Positions 9,421 to 18,008 are shown, counted from the stretch's first letter. The stretch is DNA of 64,000 bases from Pseudoalteromonas aliena SW19 (GCF_014905615.1 NZ_AQGU01000022.1:1-64000), one strand, 5' to 3'. Notes: generated from the sequence alone by a model not told the origin. A program made the numbers and translations.

Positions 9421-10698
9421 TTAAAATTTGTAGTTGTACTGAGCACCAATTAGCACTGCATGACCTTTTGATTCAAAAGACCACTCAGAACCCAGTTTGT
9501 CTTCTTCAGTAAAGTTTTGTGTTTTACCACGAAGTACGCTCACACCTAAATCGACATTTGAATTTTGATCGATTGTATAATTACCACCAAACGAGAACCA
9601 AAAACGATCTGTATCTGGAATCGAGATTGATAAGTGTGTTTGTGATACAGGAGACTCATCAAATGCAACACCTGCACGTAGTAATATGTTTTCATTCAAC
9701 TGGTAGTCTGAGCCAATTGAATAACGCATTGAATCAGAAAAATCTTCTGTTTTTTCAAATGCACTAAACTTATTACCTGTTGGTGATGTTACTTGTGCTT
9801 CTAATGAATCAAAGCTACTCCAGCCTGTCCATAATACACTGTAGTGAAGACCTAATTTGTCATCAAGTTGGTGTGAACCAGAAAACTCAGCGATTGCTGG
9901 TAGTGCAATTTCAACAGAGCCAGGTAGTACTAACTTTCCATCTAAGCCACCAGGGATAAATGCTGAAGGAAGCTCATTAGAGTAATCACCTTCAAAAGTA
10001 ATATCTGTTTCTGTACGGTAGTTAAAACCAAAACGGCTATTTTCATCTAATTGATACATTAAGCCAATATTTAAACCGTAACCCACATCATCACCTTCAA
10101 GATTGACAGCATCAGCTGAAGCAGGGATCGGTAATGGAGAAGCACCAAACTTACGAATAATTTTTGCTTCAGCGTAAACGGCGTTTAAGCCAACGCCAAA
10201 ACTAAACTGTTCACTTACTTTGTAAGCAACGCTGGCATTCATGTTAACAGTTAAAATTTCAGTTTCACCTGCAATTTGGCCTGCAGCATAATCGTTATCA
10301 AATTCAGTCGCTAAACCAAAGTTAGAAAAAACACCAAAACCAACAGATACTTTATCGTTAACTGGCATCGTAAAGTAACCAGCAGGAACAATCGCACTTG
10401 GCACAATGCTATCTTCATCTAATACACTGGCTTGTAAACCATTGTTTGTACCAGTTCCTTCAAGGCTTACATCAGGGATAACGCTAATCGCTGCAACACT
10501 GAATTGCTTGTTTTTGAATAATGTCATTAGCGCTGGGTTACGAGCAACTACAGACGCATCATCTGCAATAGAGGCTTCACCTGCGTATGCACGGCCTAGA
10601 CCTGATGCATTTTGTTCTGCAAGTTGGAATGCGGCAGCAAATGTATCTGCAGAAACAAATGCCAGCGATACTGCAATTAGAGTTTTAGTAAATTTCAT
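9421..10698 (-). CDS. FadL/OmpP1-family outer membrane transport protein
   Basis: A 425-residue outer membrane beta-barrel of the FadL (Toluene_X) family, which takes up long-chain fatty acids or other hydrophobic molecules. A signal peptide MKFTKTLIAVSLAFVSA...FA is followed by AAFQLAEQNASGLGRAYAG, the family's N-terminal hatch, and the protein ends in an aromatic residue (YNYKF) as barrels do. The start was moved from an upstream TTG to the ATG at 10698 because AAGGA lies 8 bases before it and the signal peptide begins there. Family membership is secure; the substrate is inferred. The upstream region holds several inverted repeats. Confidence 0.9.
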   Translation of the reverse strand: MKFTKTLIAVSLAFVSADTFAAAFQLAEQNASGLGRAYAGEASIADDASVVARNPALMTLFKNKQFSVAAISVIPDVSLEGTGTNNGLQASVLDEDSIVPSAIVPAGYFTMPVNDKVSVGFGVFSNFGLATEFDNDYAAGQIAGETEILTVNMNASVAYKVSEQFSFGVGLNAVYAEAKIIRKFGASPLPIPASADAVNLEGDDVGYGLNIGLMYQLDENSRFGFNYRTETDITFEGDYSNELPSAFIPGGLDGKLVLPGSVEIALPAIAEFSGSHQLDDKLGLHYSVLWTGWSSFDSLEAQVTSPTGNKFSAFEKTEDFSDSMRYSIGSDYQLNENILLRAGVAFDESPVSQTHLSISIPDTDRFWFSFGGNYTIDQNSNVDLGVSVLRGKTQNFTEEDKLGSEWSFESKGHAVLIGAQYNYKF

Positions 10699-10713
10699 TG
10701 TTGTGTCCTTAAC

Positions 10714-10728
10714 CAAACGAACTGTTTG
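10714..10728. promoter_or_regulatory. Candidate operator before the FadL-type gene
   Basis: CAAAC-GAACT-GTTTG is an inverted repeat 16 bases upstream of the start codon. It loosely resembles the PsrA fatty-acid-regulator half-sites CAAAC/GTTTG described in gammaproteobacteria, though with a 5-base rather than 2-4-base spacer. Two other perfect inverted repeats lie farther up: CTCATC-g-GATGAG (10862-10874) and TTAGAG-N6-CTCTAA (10885-10902). None is proven. Confidence 0.3.
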
Positions 10729-10982
10729 GGTAGCTATGTGTGTTGTTATTAAGATTTAAAACCCGAGTACACTACCTTAATTTTTTGTAAAAAACCCTAG
10801 TAACACGTCACAAAACACCAAAAAACATGATTTTTAACGACATTATAACAACTTATTAAAACTCATCGGATGAGAAATGTGCTATTAGAGTATAAGCTCT
10901 AAATGTAACTAATTATCATTTAGATTGACTTGAAATCTATTGCAATTTACACTTCTTTAAAAATCGCAAAGGAAATAAAATC

Positions 10983-11306
10983 GTGATCATTTCACTCATT
11001 ATAGGTGGCCTTGCTTTTTGTGGTGTAAGTGTTTTTTGTTTTTATAAAGCAAATTACTGTGCCTGCACGCGGGCAGGTCAATGTGATAATCCGGTAAATC
11101 ATTATTGGGTAGGTGCCATGTTTAGCGCATTAATTTCTCTTGCACTGTGCTGCTTAGCGTTACATGTAGAATGGGGAACTTTATTGTGGTTGATACTTAT
11201 GGGAAGCTGTTTCTTAGGCGCGTTTATTTCAAGTAAACAATATCAATATAAGCAATGTAAAAAGGCTACTCAAGCAAGTGCTCTTTTAACAAACGAGATA
11301 AATTAA
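10983..11306 (+). CDS. Small cysteine-rich membrane protein of unknown function
   Basis: A 107-residue protein starting at GTG, with AGGA 8 bases upstream. It has three hydrophobic stretches (about residues 3-22, 44-62 and 66-84) and nine cysteines, several in the polar loop CACTRAGQC after the first segment. I do not recognise a family. The last 41 bases overlap the 3' end of the convergent HD-GYP gene, so either the two messages can pair or the final codons are poorly conserved. The open frame, start signal and hydrophobic pattern support a real gene. Confidence 0.6.
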   Translation: MIISLIIGGLAFCGVSVFCFYKANYCACTRAGQCDNPVNHYWVGAMFSALISLALCCLALHVEWGTLLWLILMGSCFLGAFISSKQYQYKQCKKATQASALLTNEIN

Positions 11307-12495
11307 TTTTATAGTCTAATGGTTTAACACTGGCTAAAATTTTAAGATCTTGAGTGTTATCACTTAAATCAATATCTTTAGGAGTAACATGATGATTATG
11401 CTTTGCATTGTAAAACAGTTTCACCTTCGGCTTAATTGGGTTCGATTTATTACCCTCTAACACCAACGCCAATCGTTCATTTGTAAGCTTTACAATAGTA
11501 CCCACTGGATGCACACCTAGGCACTTAATAAAGTGCTGCACTAATTCGGCATCAAACATCTGCTTGTTAGCCAGCAGATAGCGCAGAGCATTAATTGGTT
11601 CATCCCCGTCTTGATGATGTCGATCGGCAGTCATCGCATCATACACATCGACAATCGCCATAATACGCGCAGGACGACTTAGGTTTTCAGCTTTAATAGC
11701 ACGAGGATAACCAGACCCATCTAAACGCTCATGGTGATTTATTATCATATCAAGCATCAGTGGTGTTATTCCTTTAACTCCCTTAACTAAACCTAGGCTT
11801 TGTGAAACATGCTTTTTAATTACTGTAAGCTCATTTTTTGTAACTGGAGTTGGTTTTGAAAATATACCTTGAGGTAATTTAGCATGACCCAAATCGTGCA
11901 ATAATGCCCCCATTGCAAATTCTTGCACTAACGACTCTTCATACCCTAAATACTTTGCAAATACAGCCGTAAAAATAGCGCAGTTGATCATGTGTCGCCA
12001 GTTGTAGCTATGCTTATCTTTAATACGTGTAAGAATAGTCATAGCATTTGGATTACGAAAAACTGAGGCAACTATTTCTGTTACTATTTCATCGAGCATA
12101 TTCAAGTTAAGTGTTAAACCAGAGGTTAAATCCCCATACAAAGCTTGTAGCTTTCTATTATGTTGATCGTAATTAACACTTGCCTTAGCAAACTCTTGTT
12201 TTACGGTTACGCCCGACTGTAAATTATCAGCCTCCTCTACCTCTTTCGCCTTTTTACTTTCAACAACTTTAGGCTCTACTTTCGGCCTGTATTTAACGGG
12301 TATTGCTGCATCGCCTTTCTCAAAGTCGATAATGAGTTCTAAGACCCCTTCAGCCACCAAGCGATCAATAATAGAGCGACTTCGCACTAATCCACTTGTC
12401 TTAATTTTTATGCTATCAATCCCTTCATGTTGCTTTGCAACACTATCAACATACATGCCGGGAGTAATCTCTGATATGGGTAAGGTGATCAGCAT
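11266..12495 (-). CDS. HD-GYP domain cyclic-di-GMP phosphodiesterase
   Basis: A 409-residue protein. Residues 1-90 match the DUF3391 domain often fused to HD-GYP (ISEITPGMYVDSV). The HD-GYP domain covers about 140-330: metal-binding H200-D201 in LLHDLGHAKLP and the signature HHERLDGSGYP at 254-264, complete for the family. Such proteins hydrolyse cyclic di-GMP and so favour motility over biofilm. It is a single gene; the start overlaps no neighbour. The catalytic residues are all present, so activity is likely, though the input signal is unknown. Confidence 0.9.
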   Translation of the reverse strand: MLITLPISEITPGMYVDSVAKQHEGIDSIKIKTSGLVRSRSIIDRLVAEGVLELIIDFEKGDAAIPVKYRPKVEPKVVESKKAKEVEEADNLQSGVTVKQEFAKASVNYDQHNRKLQALYGDLTSGLTLNLNMLDEIVTEIVASVFRNPNAMTILTRIKDKHSYNWRHMINCAIFTAVFAKYLGYEESLVQEFAMGALLHDLGHAKLPQGIFSKPTPVTKNELTVIKKHVSQSLGLVKGVKGITPLMLDMIINHHERLDGSGYPRAIKAENLSRPARIMAIVDVYDAMTADRHHQDGDEPINALRYLLANKQMFDAELVQHFIKCLGVHPVGTIVKLTNERLALVLEGNKSNPIKPKVKLFYNAKHNHHVTPKDIDLSDNTQDLKILASVKPLDYKINLSRLLKEHLLE

Positions 12496-12667
12496 AAAAG
12501 TGGGGGTTTCTAAATTTAAGGAATATGCACCTTAAGTATCATTATTTAACCCTAAAAGTCTACTCTTTGAGTTATTCTCAATAACATATGACTAAAAAGG
12601 ATTATTAATATGACGAGTATTTTAAATAAGATCTTGGAAATATAATTGGCAAGGGATACAAAGCAAA

Positions 12668-12742
12668 TGGCGCTCTCGGTAGGGATCGAACCTACAACTC
12701 AGCCTCCGGAGGGCCACGTGATATCCATTTCACCACGAGAGC
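12668..12742 (-). tRNA. tRNA-Arg (anticodon CCG, reads CGG)
   Basis: The minus strand folds as a tRNA: acceptor GCTCTCG/CGAGAGC, D arm GTGA-N8-TCAC, anticodon loop CTCCGGA with anticodon CCG, T arm GTAGG-TTCGATC-CCTAC, discriminator G and encoded CCA. It stands alone between the HD-GYP gene and a small helix-turn-helix gene. Confidence 0.95.
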
Positions 12743-12990
12743 ACATTTGTTGCCGCCACACCAACTCGCGATATCAGTGCTTTAGCATGCATAATGATAA
12801 AGATATCTTCCGCTAAATACTAGTGCATTTAACTTTAATGCTCACAAATCAAACTATTATAAATAAAATACTTAATAAAGAGGCAAAAACGCGCTATTTT
12901 ATTATAATATTATAAAAAAACAGTAACGACTTAGTAACAAATTCACTATGATATACAACTAGGTTCTAAAATTAAGACGAGGAAGTAATT

Positions 12991-13173
12991 ATGAGTTTAA
13001 TGTCAACTGAGCAAGTTGCAGAGTTTTTAGGTGTAAAAGTAGAGCGAGTAAAACGCCTTACTCGAGAAAGTTTATTAATTGCTAAATCACAAGATGAAGA
13101 CGGTGAACCGCAATTTGACGCAAACGAAGTTGCGAAGTATAAAGAATTAGCAGCACGTTTTGGCGGTCTTTAA
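12991..13173 (+). CDS. Small helix-turn-helix protein (excisionase/MerR-like fold)
   Basis: A 60-residue protein. MSTEQVAEFLGVKVERVKRLTR looks like the winged helix-turn-helix of helix_turn_helix_17 or excisionase-like proteins, which place a short DNA-recognition helix after a T-E-Q-V-A start. A good ribosome binding site (GAGGAAG) lies 6 bases upstream. Its end overlaps the convergent phosphotransferase by 4 bases. No integrase or att site is nearby, so a prophage role is unsupported; a stand-alone regulator is the simplest reading. Confidence 0.65.
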   Translation: MSLMSTEQVAEFLGVKVERVKRLTRESLLIAKSQDEDGEPQFDANEVAKYKELAARFGGL

Positions 13174-13982
13174 AACACCATAAGTGTTGTTATTTTATTT
13201 AGCTGCGCGCGTAACTCAACCGACTTGTTTTTTATAGCGCGCTGCTCATACCATCCTATGCACAACACTAAATACAATAACTTATAGCAATTAAGTTTAT
13301 CGATTGATTGAGTGAATTTATTTTTCCTCACGGTGCAATTTTCGTAATCAGCTAATAACACACGTTCATTCTGCTCACTTAAATTAAAACTAATGGCAAG
13401 TGATGCCAGATCGAAATATACATCGTTAGTTTTTGCGTATTCAAAATCAATTAAATACATGCCAGAAGCACTAACAATGATATTCTCTTTAACTAAATCA
13501 TTATGACAAAACCCTTCATTAAACGGCATGTCAGAAATTACCTTAAGCGTCTTTTCTATTTGCGATTGATATTGTTTGTAAATCGTACTGCGTTGATAAA
13601 AAAGTAACTCTTGGGCTATATTCATTAGCGGGGTTTTAACGCAATAGGCATGAACTTGAGCTAGTTTATTAATTAAACTATGCGCAACACTCGTACGTGA
13701 TTGAGCTGTATCACCTTCTATGTAATCAAACGCAGCACACTGGTTTGCCTTATCGAGCCAAAGAGGTGCAGGGCATATATTAAACTCACTTAAAAAACGC
13801 TGTGCTTCAAGCCCTATGGCTGGCCAATGGCTTTTATAACACTTTAATAAATGCCCTTGTTGCTTGGTACGTATTAAAAAATTATCATTGCTAAAGCCAT
13901 TCAGCAATCGCTCACTTGAAATAACGCTTGCAGGCTCTATAAACGCACTACACATTTTTACTAACTGATGATGCTCAATCAT
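13170..13982 (-). CDS. Aminoglycoside/choline/thiamine kinase-fold phosphotransferase
   Basis: A 270-residue protein of the APH/choline kinase superfamily. The catalytic loop HNDLVKEN (HxDxxxxN) and the metal-binding LIDFEYA are both intact in the second half. Its position directly after a PnuC-type transporter and a YkoF-like thiamine-binding protein suggests it phosphorylates a vitamin on entry, most likely thiamine (compare ThiK/YcfN of E. coli, same fold). That substrate is an inference from neighbours; choline or an amino sugar is possible. The gap to the pnuC-like gene is only 3 bases, so they are co-transcribed. Confidence 0.75.
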   Translation of the reverse strand: MIEHHQLVKMCSAFIEPASVISSERLLNGFSNDNFLIRTKQQGHLLKCYKSHWPAIGLEAQRFLSEFNICPAPLWLDKANQCAAFDYIEGDTAQSRTSVAHSLINKLAQVHAYCVKTPLMNIAQELLFYQRSTIYKQYQSQIEKTLKVISDMPFNEGFCHNDLVKENIIVSASGMYLIDFEYAKTNDVYFDLASLAISFNLSEQNERVLLADYENCTVRKNKFTQSIDKLNCYKLLYLVLCIGWYEQRAIKNKSVELRAQLNKITTLMVF

Positions 13983-13985
13983 TGA

Positions 13986-14603
13986 TTAAAGCTGTGCTAA
14001 AGGCTTTGCTTGGCTCTGCTCATACTCTTCATACCAAGTCTTAAAGCCCCATGCAGCCATAATGGTATAGAATATAAAGAGCGCAAGTGTTGGGTAATAG
14101 CCTTTTTCATAATACAAATACATAGAAGCGGCATCAATTACAATCCAGTACAGCCAGTTTTCTAGCACTTTTTTAGCCACTAAGTAAGTAGTAACTACTG
14201 CAAAACACGTTGTAAAACTATCAAGATAGGCAAAGTCGGCATGAGTATAGTTTTGCATTATGTAGCCAATTACAATTGCGGCCACGGTTGTTGAGCTAAT
14301 TAGAACAGCATGGCGATTTATCGACCATGATGTAATATTTAGATTTTCGGCTTTGCCTCTTCGCCACACAATCCAGCCAAATACAGCCATATACATATAG
14401 TAAAAATTAAGTAGCGACTCCATTAATAGCGCGCCATTCCAGTACATAATAGTATAAATAAGTGTGCTAAAAAATGCAGCTGGCCAGCACCACAGGCTTT
14501 CTTTTATTGCCAGTAGTAAATAGGCTATCGATAGCCCTACCGCAATATATTCCCAGTGCGACATTGCTGTAAAACCACTCAAGGTTTGTGTTAAAAAATC
14601 CAT
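13986..14603 (-). CDS. PnuC-family vitamin transporter (thiamine or nicotinamide riboside)
   Basis: A 205-residue membrane protein with about seven hydrophobic segments. The family motif WxxW appears as GWIVWRRG near residue 77, and NWLYWIVIDAAS in the second half is highly typical of PnuC. PnuC proteins move nicotinamide riboside by facilitated diffusion, with a kinase trapping the product; PnuT relatives carry thiamine. The flanking YkoF-like protein and kinase favour thiamine here. It lies between those two genes on the same strand. Confidence 0.85.
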   Translation of the reverse strand: MDFLTQTLSGFTAMSHWEYIAVGLSIAYLLLAIKESLWCWPAAFFSTLIYTIMYWNGALLMESLLNFYYMYMAVFGWIVWRRGKAENLNITSWSINRHAVLISSTTVAAIVIGYIMQNYTHADFAYLDSFTTCFAVVTTYLVAKKVLENWLYWIVIDAASMYLYYEKGYYPTLALFIFYTIMAAWGFKTWYEEYEQSQAKPLAQL

Positions 14604-14642
14604 AGTGTGCAGTTACCGTTTAATTGTGCCATTTGTTATAAA

Positions 14643-14894
14643 TTATTCAGGCGATAAATCGCCAGAAAGAAACTTGCATACAAAAATAGCTTTACCAAAC
14701 TCTTCATACGAGCGCTTAATTTCGGTGCTAAGTACTTGCATTACTAAATCGTAATCACCAAAAATTTGAGTCGAGAGTGTATTTGTGATCACTTTTAAAT
14801 CATCATATTCGTTTAATCGGTCAATAAAGCCTTTAATAAACGGAATGTAATCTTGATGGAGTGGGTATTTGCTGATCTCTACTGATAATTTCAT
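14643..14894 (-). CDS. YkoF/MTH1187-like thiamine-binding protein
   Basis: An 83-residue protein. MKLSVEISKYPLHQDYIPFIKGFIDRLN resembles the first beta-alpha half of the YkoF family, small ferredoxin-like proteins that bind thiamine or hydroxymethylpyrimidine. It has no signal peptide and should be cytoplasmic. It is the first gene of a three-gene cluster with the PnuC-type transporter (39 bases downstream) and a kinase. The family assignment is from sequence pattern only. The promoter region is overlapped by a MITE-like repeat, and no TPP riboswitch is visible. Confidence 0.6.
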   Translation of the reverse strand: MKLSVEISKYPLHQDYIPFIKGFIDRLNEYDDLKVITNTLSTQIFGDYDLVMQVLSTEIKRSYEEFGKAIFVCKFLSGDLSPE

Positions 14895-14910
14895 TTTTGA
14901 CTCTTTATTT

Positions 14911-15079
14911 TAATTACCAATTGCATTAAATTAGTGGTCTATTATAGCGATAAGAAAATAGCACAATAACAAGGCTAAAATTATGATACATAGTTGTTCT
15001 ATATAAATAATTTTTAACGTCGTTAGTGAGTTATTTAATTCGCTAGAATGATCATGTTTTTAATAAAATTGGTATTATT
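14911..15079. repeat. MITE-like palindromic element, family B, copy 1
   Basis: The left end TAATTACCAATT (14911-14922) is an imperfect inverted repeat of the right end AATTGGTATTA (15067-15077). The interior matches the element at 49277-49444 in the same orientation, for example TAGTTGTTCTA near the centre, then TTTTTAAC and ATTTAATTCG. It sits just upstream of the thiamine-like operon and before the DUF2960 gene, so it may carry or disrupt promoters. Confidence 0.65.
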
Positions 15080-15165
15080 ACCGATTACAATACGTCATTC
15101 AATGCTAGAGCCGTTATTAAATACAGTGTAAAATCGCTGTAACACTCAATTGAAATGAGCTTAAT

Positions 15166-15405
15166 ATGGCACGTAGAATAACCTATAAATTTAAAAACGA
15201 ACCGCGCGAAATTAATTTCGCTAAAGATAAATACCATGACATGTATGAAGCAATTGCTGCTGCCGAAGGTATTGATCTGACTAGTTACTTGAGCATGGTA
15301 CAGCAAATAGAAATGACCTCAAAAGGGTCTGCTTCTGTGCGTAACTTTCGCGACCAGGAATTTGCCCGCATGGGCTTTAGCGATATTTACTTTATAAAAG
15401 AGTAA
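15166..15405 (+). CDS. DUF2960 family protein
   Basis: A 79-residue soluble protein. MARRITYKFKNEPREINFAKDKYHDMYEAIAAAEGID fits the small DUF2960 family, known from marine gammaproteobacteria and without a defined function. It is a single gene, convergent with alr 32 bases away. No catalytic motif is visible; the assignment comes from recall of the family pattern, not a search. Confidence 0.65.
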   Translation: MARRITYKFKNEPREINFAKDKYHDMYEAIAAAEGIDLTSYLSMVQQIEMTSKGSASVRNFRDQEFARMGFSDIYFIKE

Positions 15406-15437
15406 ATATCGTAATACAACTAACTTAGTTAGCTGTA

Positions 15438-16517
15438 TTAACGCTGATACTCATAGCTTACGCGCGGTGTAATATTACATAATAGCTCGTAAGGGATAGT
15501 ATCAGCGCACATTGCTATTTCTTCTACCGGTAGCTCTGGGCCCCACATAGTGACTCTGTCGCCTACTTTAATATTGTGCTCATTAGCACCTATATCTACG
15601 CTAATCATGTCCATAGCTACACTTCCCACAATACCATAACGTTGCTTACCTATTATAACTGGCGTGCCCTCTTTAGCATGCCGTGGATAACCATCACCAT
15701 AGCCCATAGCAACAACGGCTAACTTAGTTGGTTTATCGCTTTTCCAACGCCCACCATACCCTACTGCTTCATTGGCTGGTACATTGCGCACGGCAATTAC
15801 ACGCGTAGTTAAGCGCATAACTGGTTTTAATTTATGTTGTGCACCAATACTATTTGCCATTGGCGATACGCCATACAGCATAAGCCCAGGACGTACCCAA
15901 TCACCATGGCCGCTTGGCCATGCAATAATACCGGCAGAGTTTGATAAACAATGCGCTTGGTCAATGCCATTCACTAAATTATCAAACGAGGTGATTTGTT
16001 GAACCGTTTTCGCATTATCAACATCATCAGCACACGAAAAGTGAGTCATTAAATTAACCGTATTTTTAGCATTAGGTGTTTTTTGAAGACGGCTATAAAA
16101 TTCATCAAATTGCTCTGGCGCAATACCTAATCGATGCATACCTGTATTTACTTTTAACCAGCATGTTATTGGTGCATCAAGCTTTGCTTTTTCAAGCGCG
16201 GCTAATTGGTATTCATCGTGAATAATAGTTTGAAAGTTGTTGGCGAGCAAAATAGGTAAATCGGCTTTGTTAAAAAAGCCTTCTAGTAAAACTATTGGCT
16301 TTGTTAAGCCCCCAGCTCGCAGAGCTAACGCTTCATCTATCCGCGCCACAGCAAATGCGTCAGCATTATTTAAATGCTGCGCAATCGTTACTAAACCATG
16401 CCCGTAAGCGTTTGCTTTTAGCACCGCCATCACTTTGCTGTTAGGTGCAAAACACTTAACTTGCGCTAAATTATGCGCAAGTGCAGCTAAATTAATTTCA
16501 GCAGTGGCTAAGCGCAT
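15438..16517 (-). CDS. alr: Alanine racemase
   Basis: A 359-residue PLP enzyme that interconverts L- and D-alanine for peptidoglycan. The PLP-binding lysine is K34 in AVLKANAYGHG. The second catalytic tyrosine region is NEAVGYGGRWKSD, and the GSVAMDMISVD motif of the C-terminal beta domain is present. Length matches E. coli Alr (359). Its ATG overlaps the last base of the dnaB stop codon, so dnaB-alr form an operon, as in E. coli. Confidence 0.96.
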   Translation of the reverse strand: MRLATAEINLAALAHNLAQVKCFAPNSKVMAVLKANAYGHGLVTIAQHLNNADAFAVARIDEALALRAGGLTKPIVLLEGFFNKADLPILLANNFQTIIHDEYQLAALEKAKLDAPITCWLKVNTGMHRLGIAPEQFDEFYSRLQKTPNAKNTVNLMTHFSCADDVDNAKTVQQITSFDNLVNGIDQAHCLSNSAGIIAWPSGHGDWVRPGLMLYGVSPMANSIGAQHKLKPVMRLTTRVIAVRNVPANEAVGYGGRWKSDKPTKLAVVAMGYGDGYPRHAKEGTPVIIGKQRYGIVGSVAMDMISVDIGANEHNIKVGDRVTMWGPELPVEEIAMCADTIPYELLCNITPRVSYEYQR

Positions 16518-17896
16518 TAGTAATCGTCATCTACCGCTGGTCCCGCATAGTTATCAAAGCGAGAAAATTGACCTTGGAATGTTAAACGCACTTTACCAAT
16601 TGGCCCATTACGTTGTTTACCTATGATAATTTCAGCAATACCTTTGTCGGTACTATCTTCGTTATAAACTTCGTCACGGTAAATAAACATAATTAAATCG
16701 GCATCTTGCTCTATTGACCCTGACTCACGTAAATCTGAGTTAATTGGGCGTTTATCGGCACGTTGCTCAAGCGTTCGGTTAAGCTGCGAAAGCGCGACAA
16801 CCGGACATTTTAGCTCTTTTGCTAATGCTTTAAGTGAACGCGAAATTTCTGCAATTTCAAGCGTTCGGTTATCAGCAAGGCTTGGTACACGCATTAGCTG
16901 CAAGTAATCGACCATGATCATACTAATGCCGCCGTGGTCGCGGGCGATACGCCTTGCACGTGAACGTACATCGGTAGGTGTTAAGCCCGACGCATCATCA
17001 ACATACATTTTGCCTTTTTCCATCAACAAACCCATGGTTGATGAAAGTCGCGCCCAATCGTCATCATCTAATTGACCTGTACGCACTTTAGTTTGGTTAA
17101 TACGGCCAAGAGACGCTAACATCCTCATCATAATTTGTTCTGACGGCATCTCTAGCGAGTAAATTAGTACTGGTTTGTCTTGAGTCATCGCGGCATGTTC
17201 CGCAAGGTTCATCGCAAAAGTGGTTTTACCCATTGAAGGACGCGCTGCAACAATAATTAAATCGGATGGCTGTAAGCCCGTCGTCATTTTATCAAGATCG
17301 GCATACCCAGTACTGACTCCCGTAACACCATCCTGTGGAGATTGATAAAGCTCTTCTATTTTATCAACGGTTTTTTCAAGGATGTTATGAATACTTTGTG
17401 GGCCTTCCGTACTTTTTGTACGTTGTTCAGCTATTTTGAATACTTTGCTTTCAGCAAAATCAAGTAAATCGTGACTAGTACGCCCTTCTGTATTAAAACC
17501 CGCCTCTGCGATCTCGTTCGCCACGCCAATCATTTCACGTACAACAGCTCGTTCGCGTACAATGCTCGCGTAGGCGTCAATATTCGCAGCACTTGGCGTG
17601 TTTTTAGCAATTTCGGCTAAGTAAGCAAAACCACCAATGCCTGCCAATTTATTATTTTTTTCTAAACTTTCAGAAATAGTGATTAAATCGATTGGATCGC
17701 CAATCTCAGCAAGCGCCGTCATCGCCTCAAAAATTAACTTATGCGTGCGGGTATAAAAATCCTGTGATACAACAAGCTCAGCTACGCGATCAAAAGCTTG
17801 ATTATCAAGCATTAAGCCACCTAAAACAGATTGTTCAGCTTCTATTGAATGGGGAGGAACTTTAAGAGTGTCGACTTGCTTATCTGGTTTGGCCAT
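16517..17896 (-). CDS. dnaB: Replicative DNA helicase DnaB
   Basis: A 459-residue hexameric 5'-3' helicase. The N-terminal domain (about 15-120, starting VPPHSIEAEQSVLGG) interacts with primase; the RecA-like C-terminal domain carries Walker A ARPSMGKTT near residue 215 and Walker B MIMVDYLQLM near 320, then SRSLKALAKEL. No intein interrupts it. Length is close to E. coli DnaB (471). It is the first gene of the dnaB-alr pair. Confidence 0.98.
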   Translation of the reverse strand: MAKPDKQVDTLKVPPHSIEAEQSVLGGLMLDNQAFDRVAELVVSQDFYTRTHKLIFEAMTALAEIGDPIDLITISESLEKNNKLAGIGGFAYLAEIAKNTPSAANIDAYASIVRERAVVREMIGVANEIAEAGFNTEGRTSHDLLDFAESKVFKIAEQRTKSTEGPQSIHNILEKTVDKIEELYQSPQDGVTGVSTGYADLDKMTTGLQPSDLIIVAARPSMGKTTFAMNLAEHAAMTQDKPVLIYSLEMPSEQIMMRMLASLGRINQTKVRTGQLDDDDWARLSSTMGLLMEKGKMYVDDASGLTPTDVRSRARRIARDHGGISMIMVDYLQLMRVPSLADNRTLEIAEISRSLKALAKELKCPVVALSQLNRTLEQRADKRPINSDLRESGSIEQDADLIMFIYRDEVYNEDSTDKGIAEIIIGKQRNGPIGKVRLTFQGQFSRFDNYAGPAVDDDY

Positions 17897-17957
17897 AACT
17901 TCACGGTACTAAAATTGAATGGCTCTATTCTATCGACTTGCAGGGGCTGTGCAAATA

Positions 17958-17986
17958 GAAAAGCAGGAAATCTTTTCCTGCTTTTT
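17958..17986 (-). terminator. Terminator after the DUF4097 gene
   Basis: AAAAGCAGGAAA pairs with TTTCCTGCTTTT, with a T tract on the minus strand. It separates the sigma-factor operon from dnaB. Confidence 0.8.
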
Positions 17987-18008
17987 GTAATCTAGAAGGG
18001 AATAAGTG

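Noticed and set aside
12668..13173. Integrated element at tRNA-Arg suggested by the excisionase-like gene
   Set aside because: No integrase, no direct repeat of the tRNA 3' end and no cargo genes are present nearby.
14895..15165. TPP riboswitch upstream of the thiamine-like cluster
   Set aside because: The conserved THI-box segments are not visible; the region is filled by a palindromic repeat.
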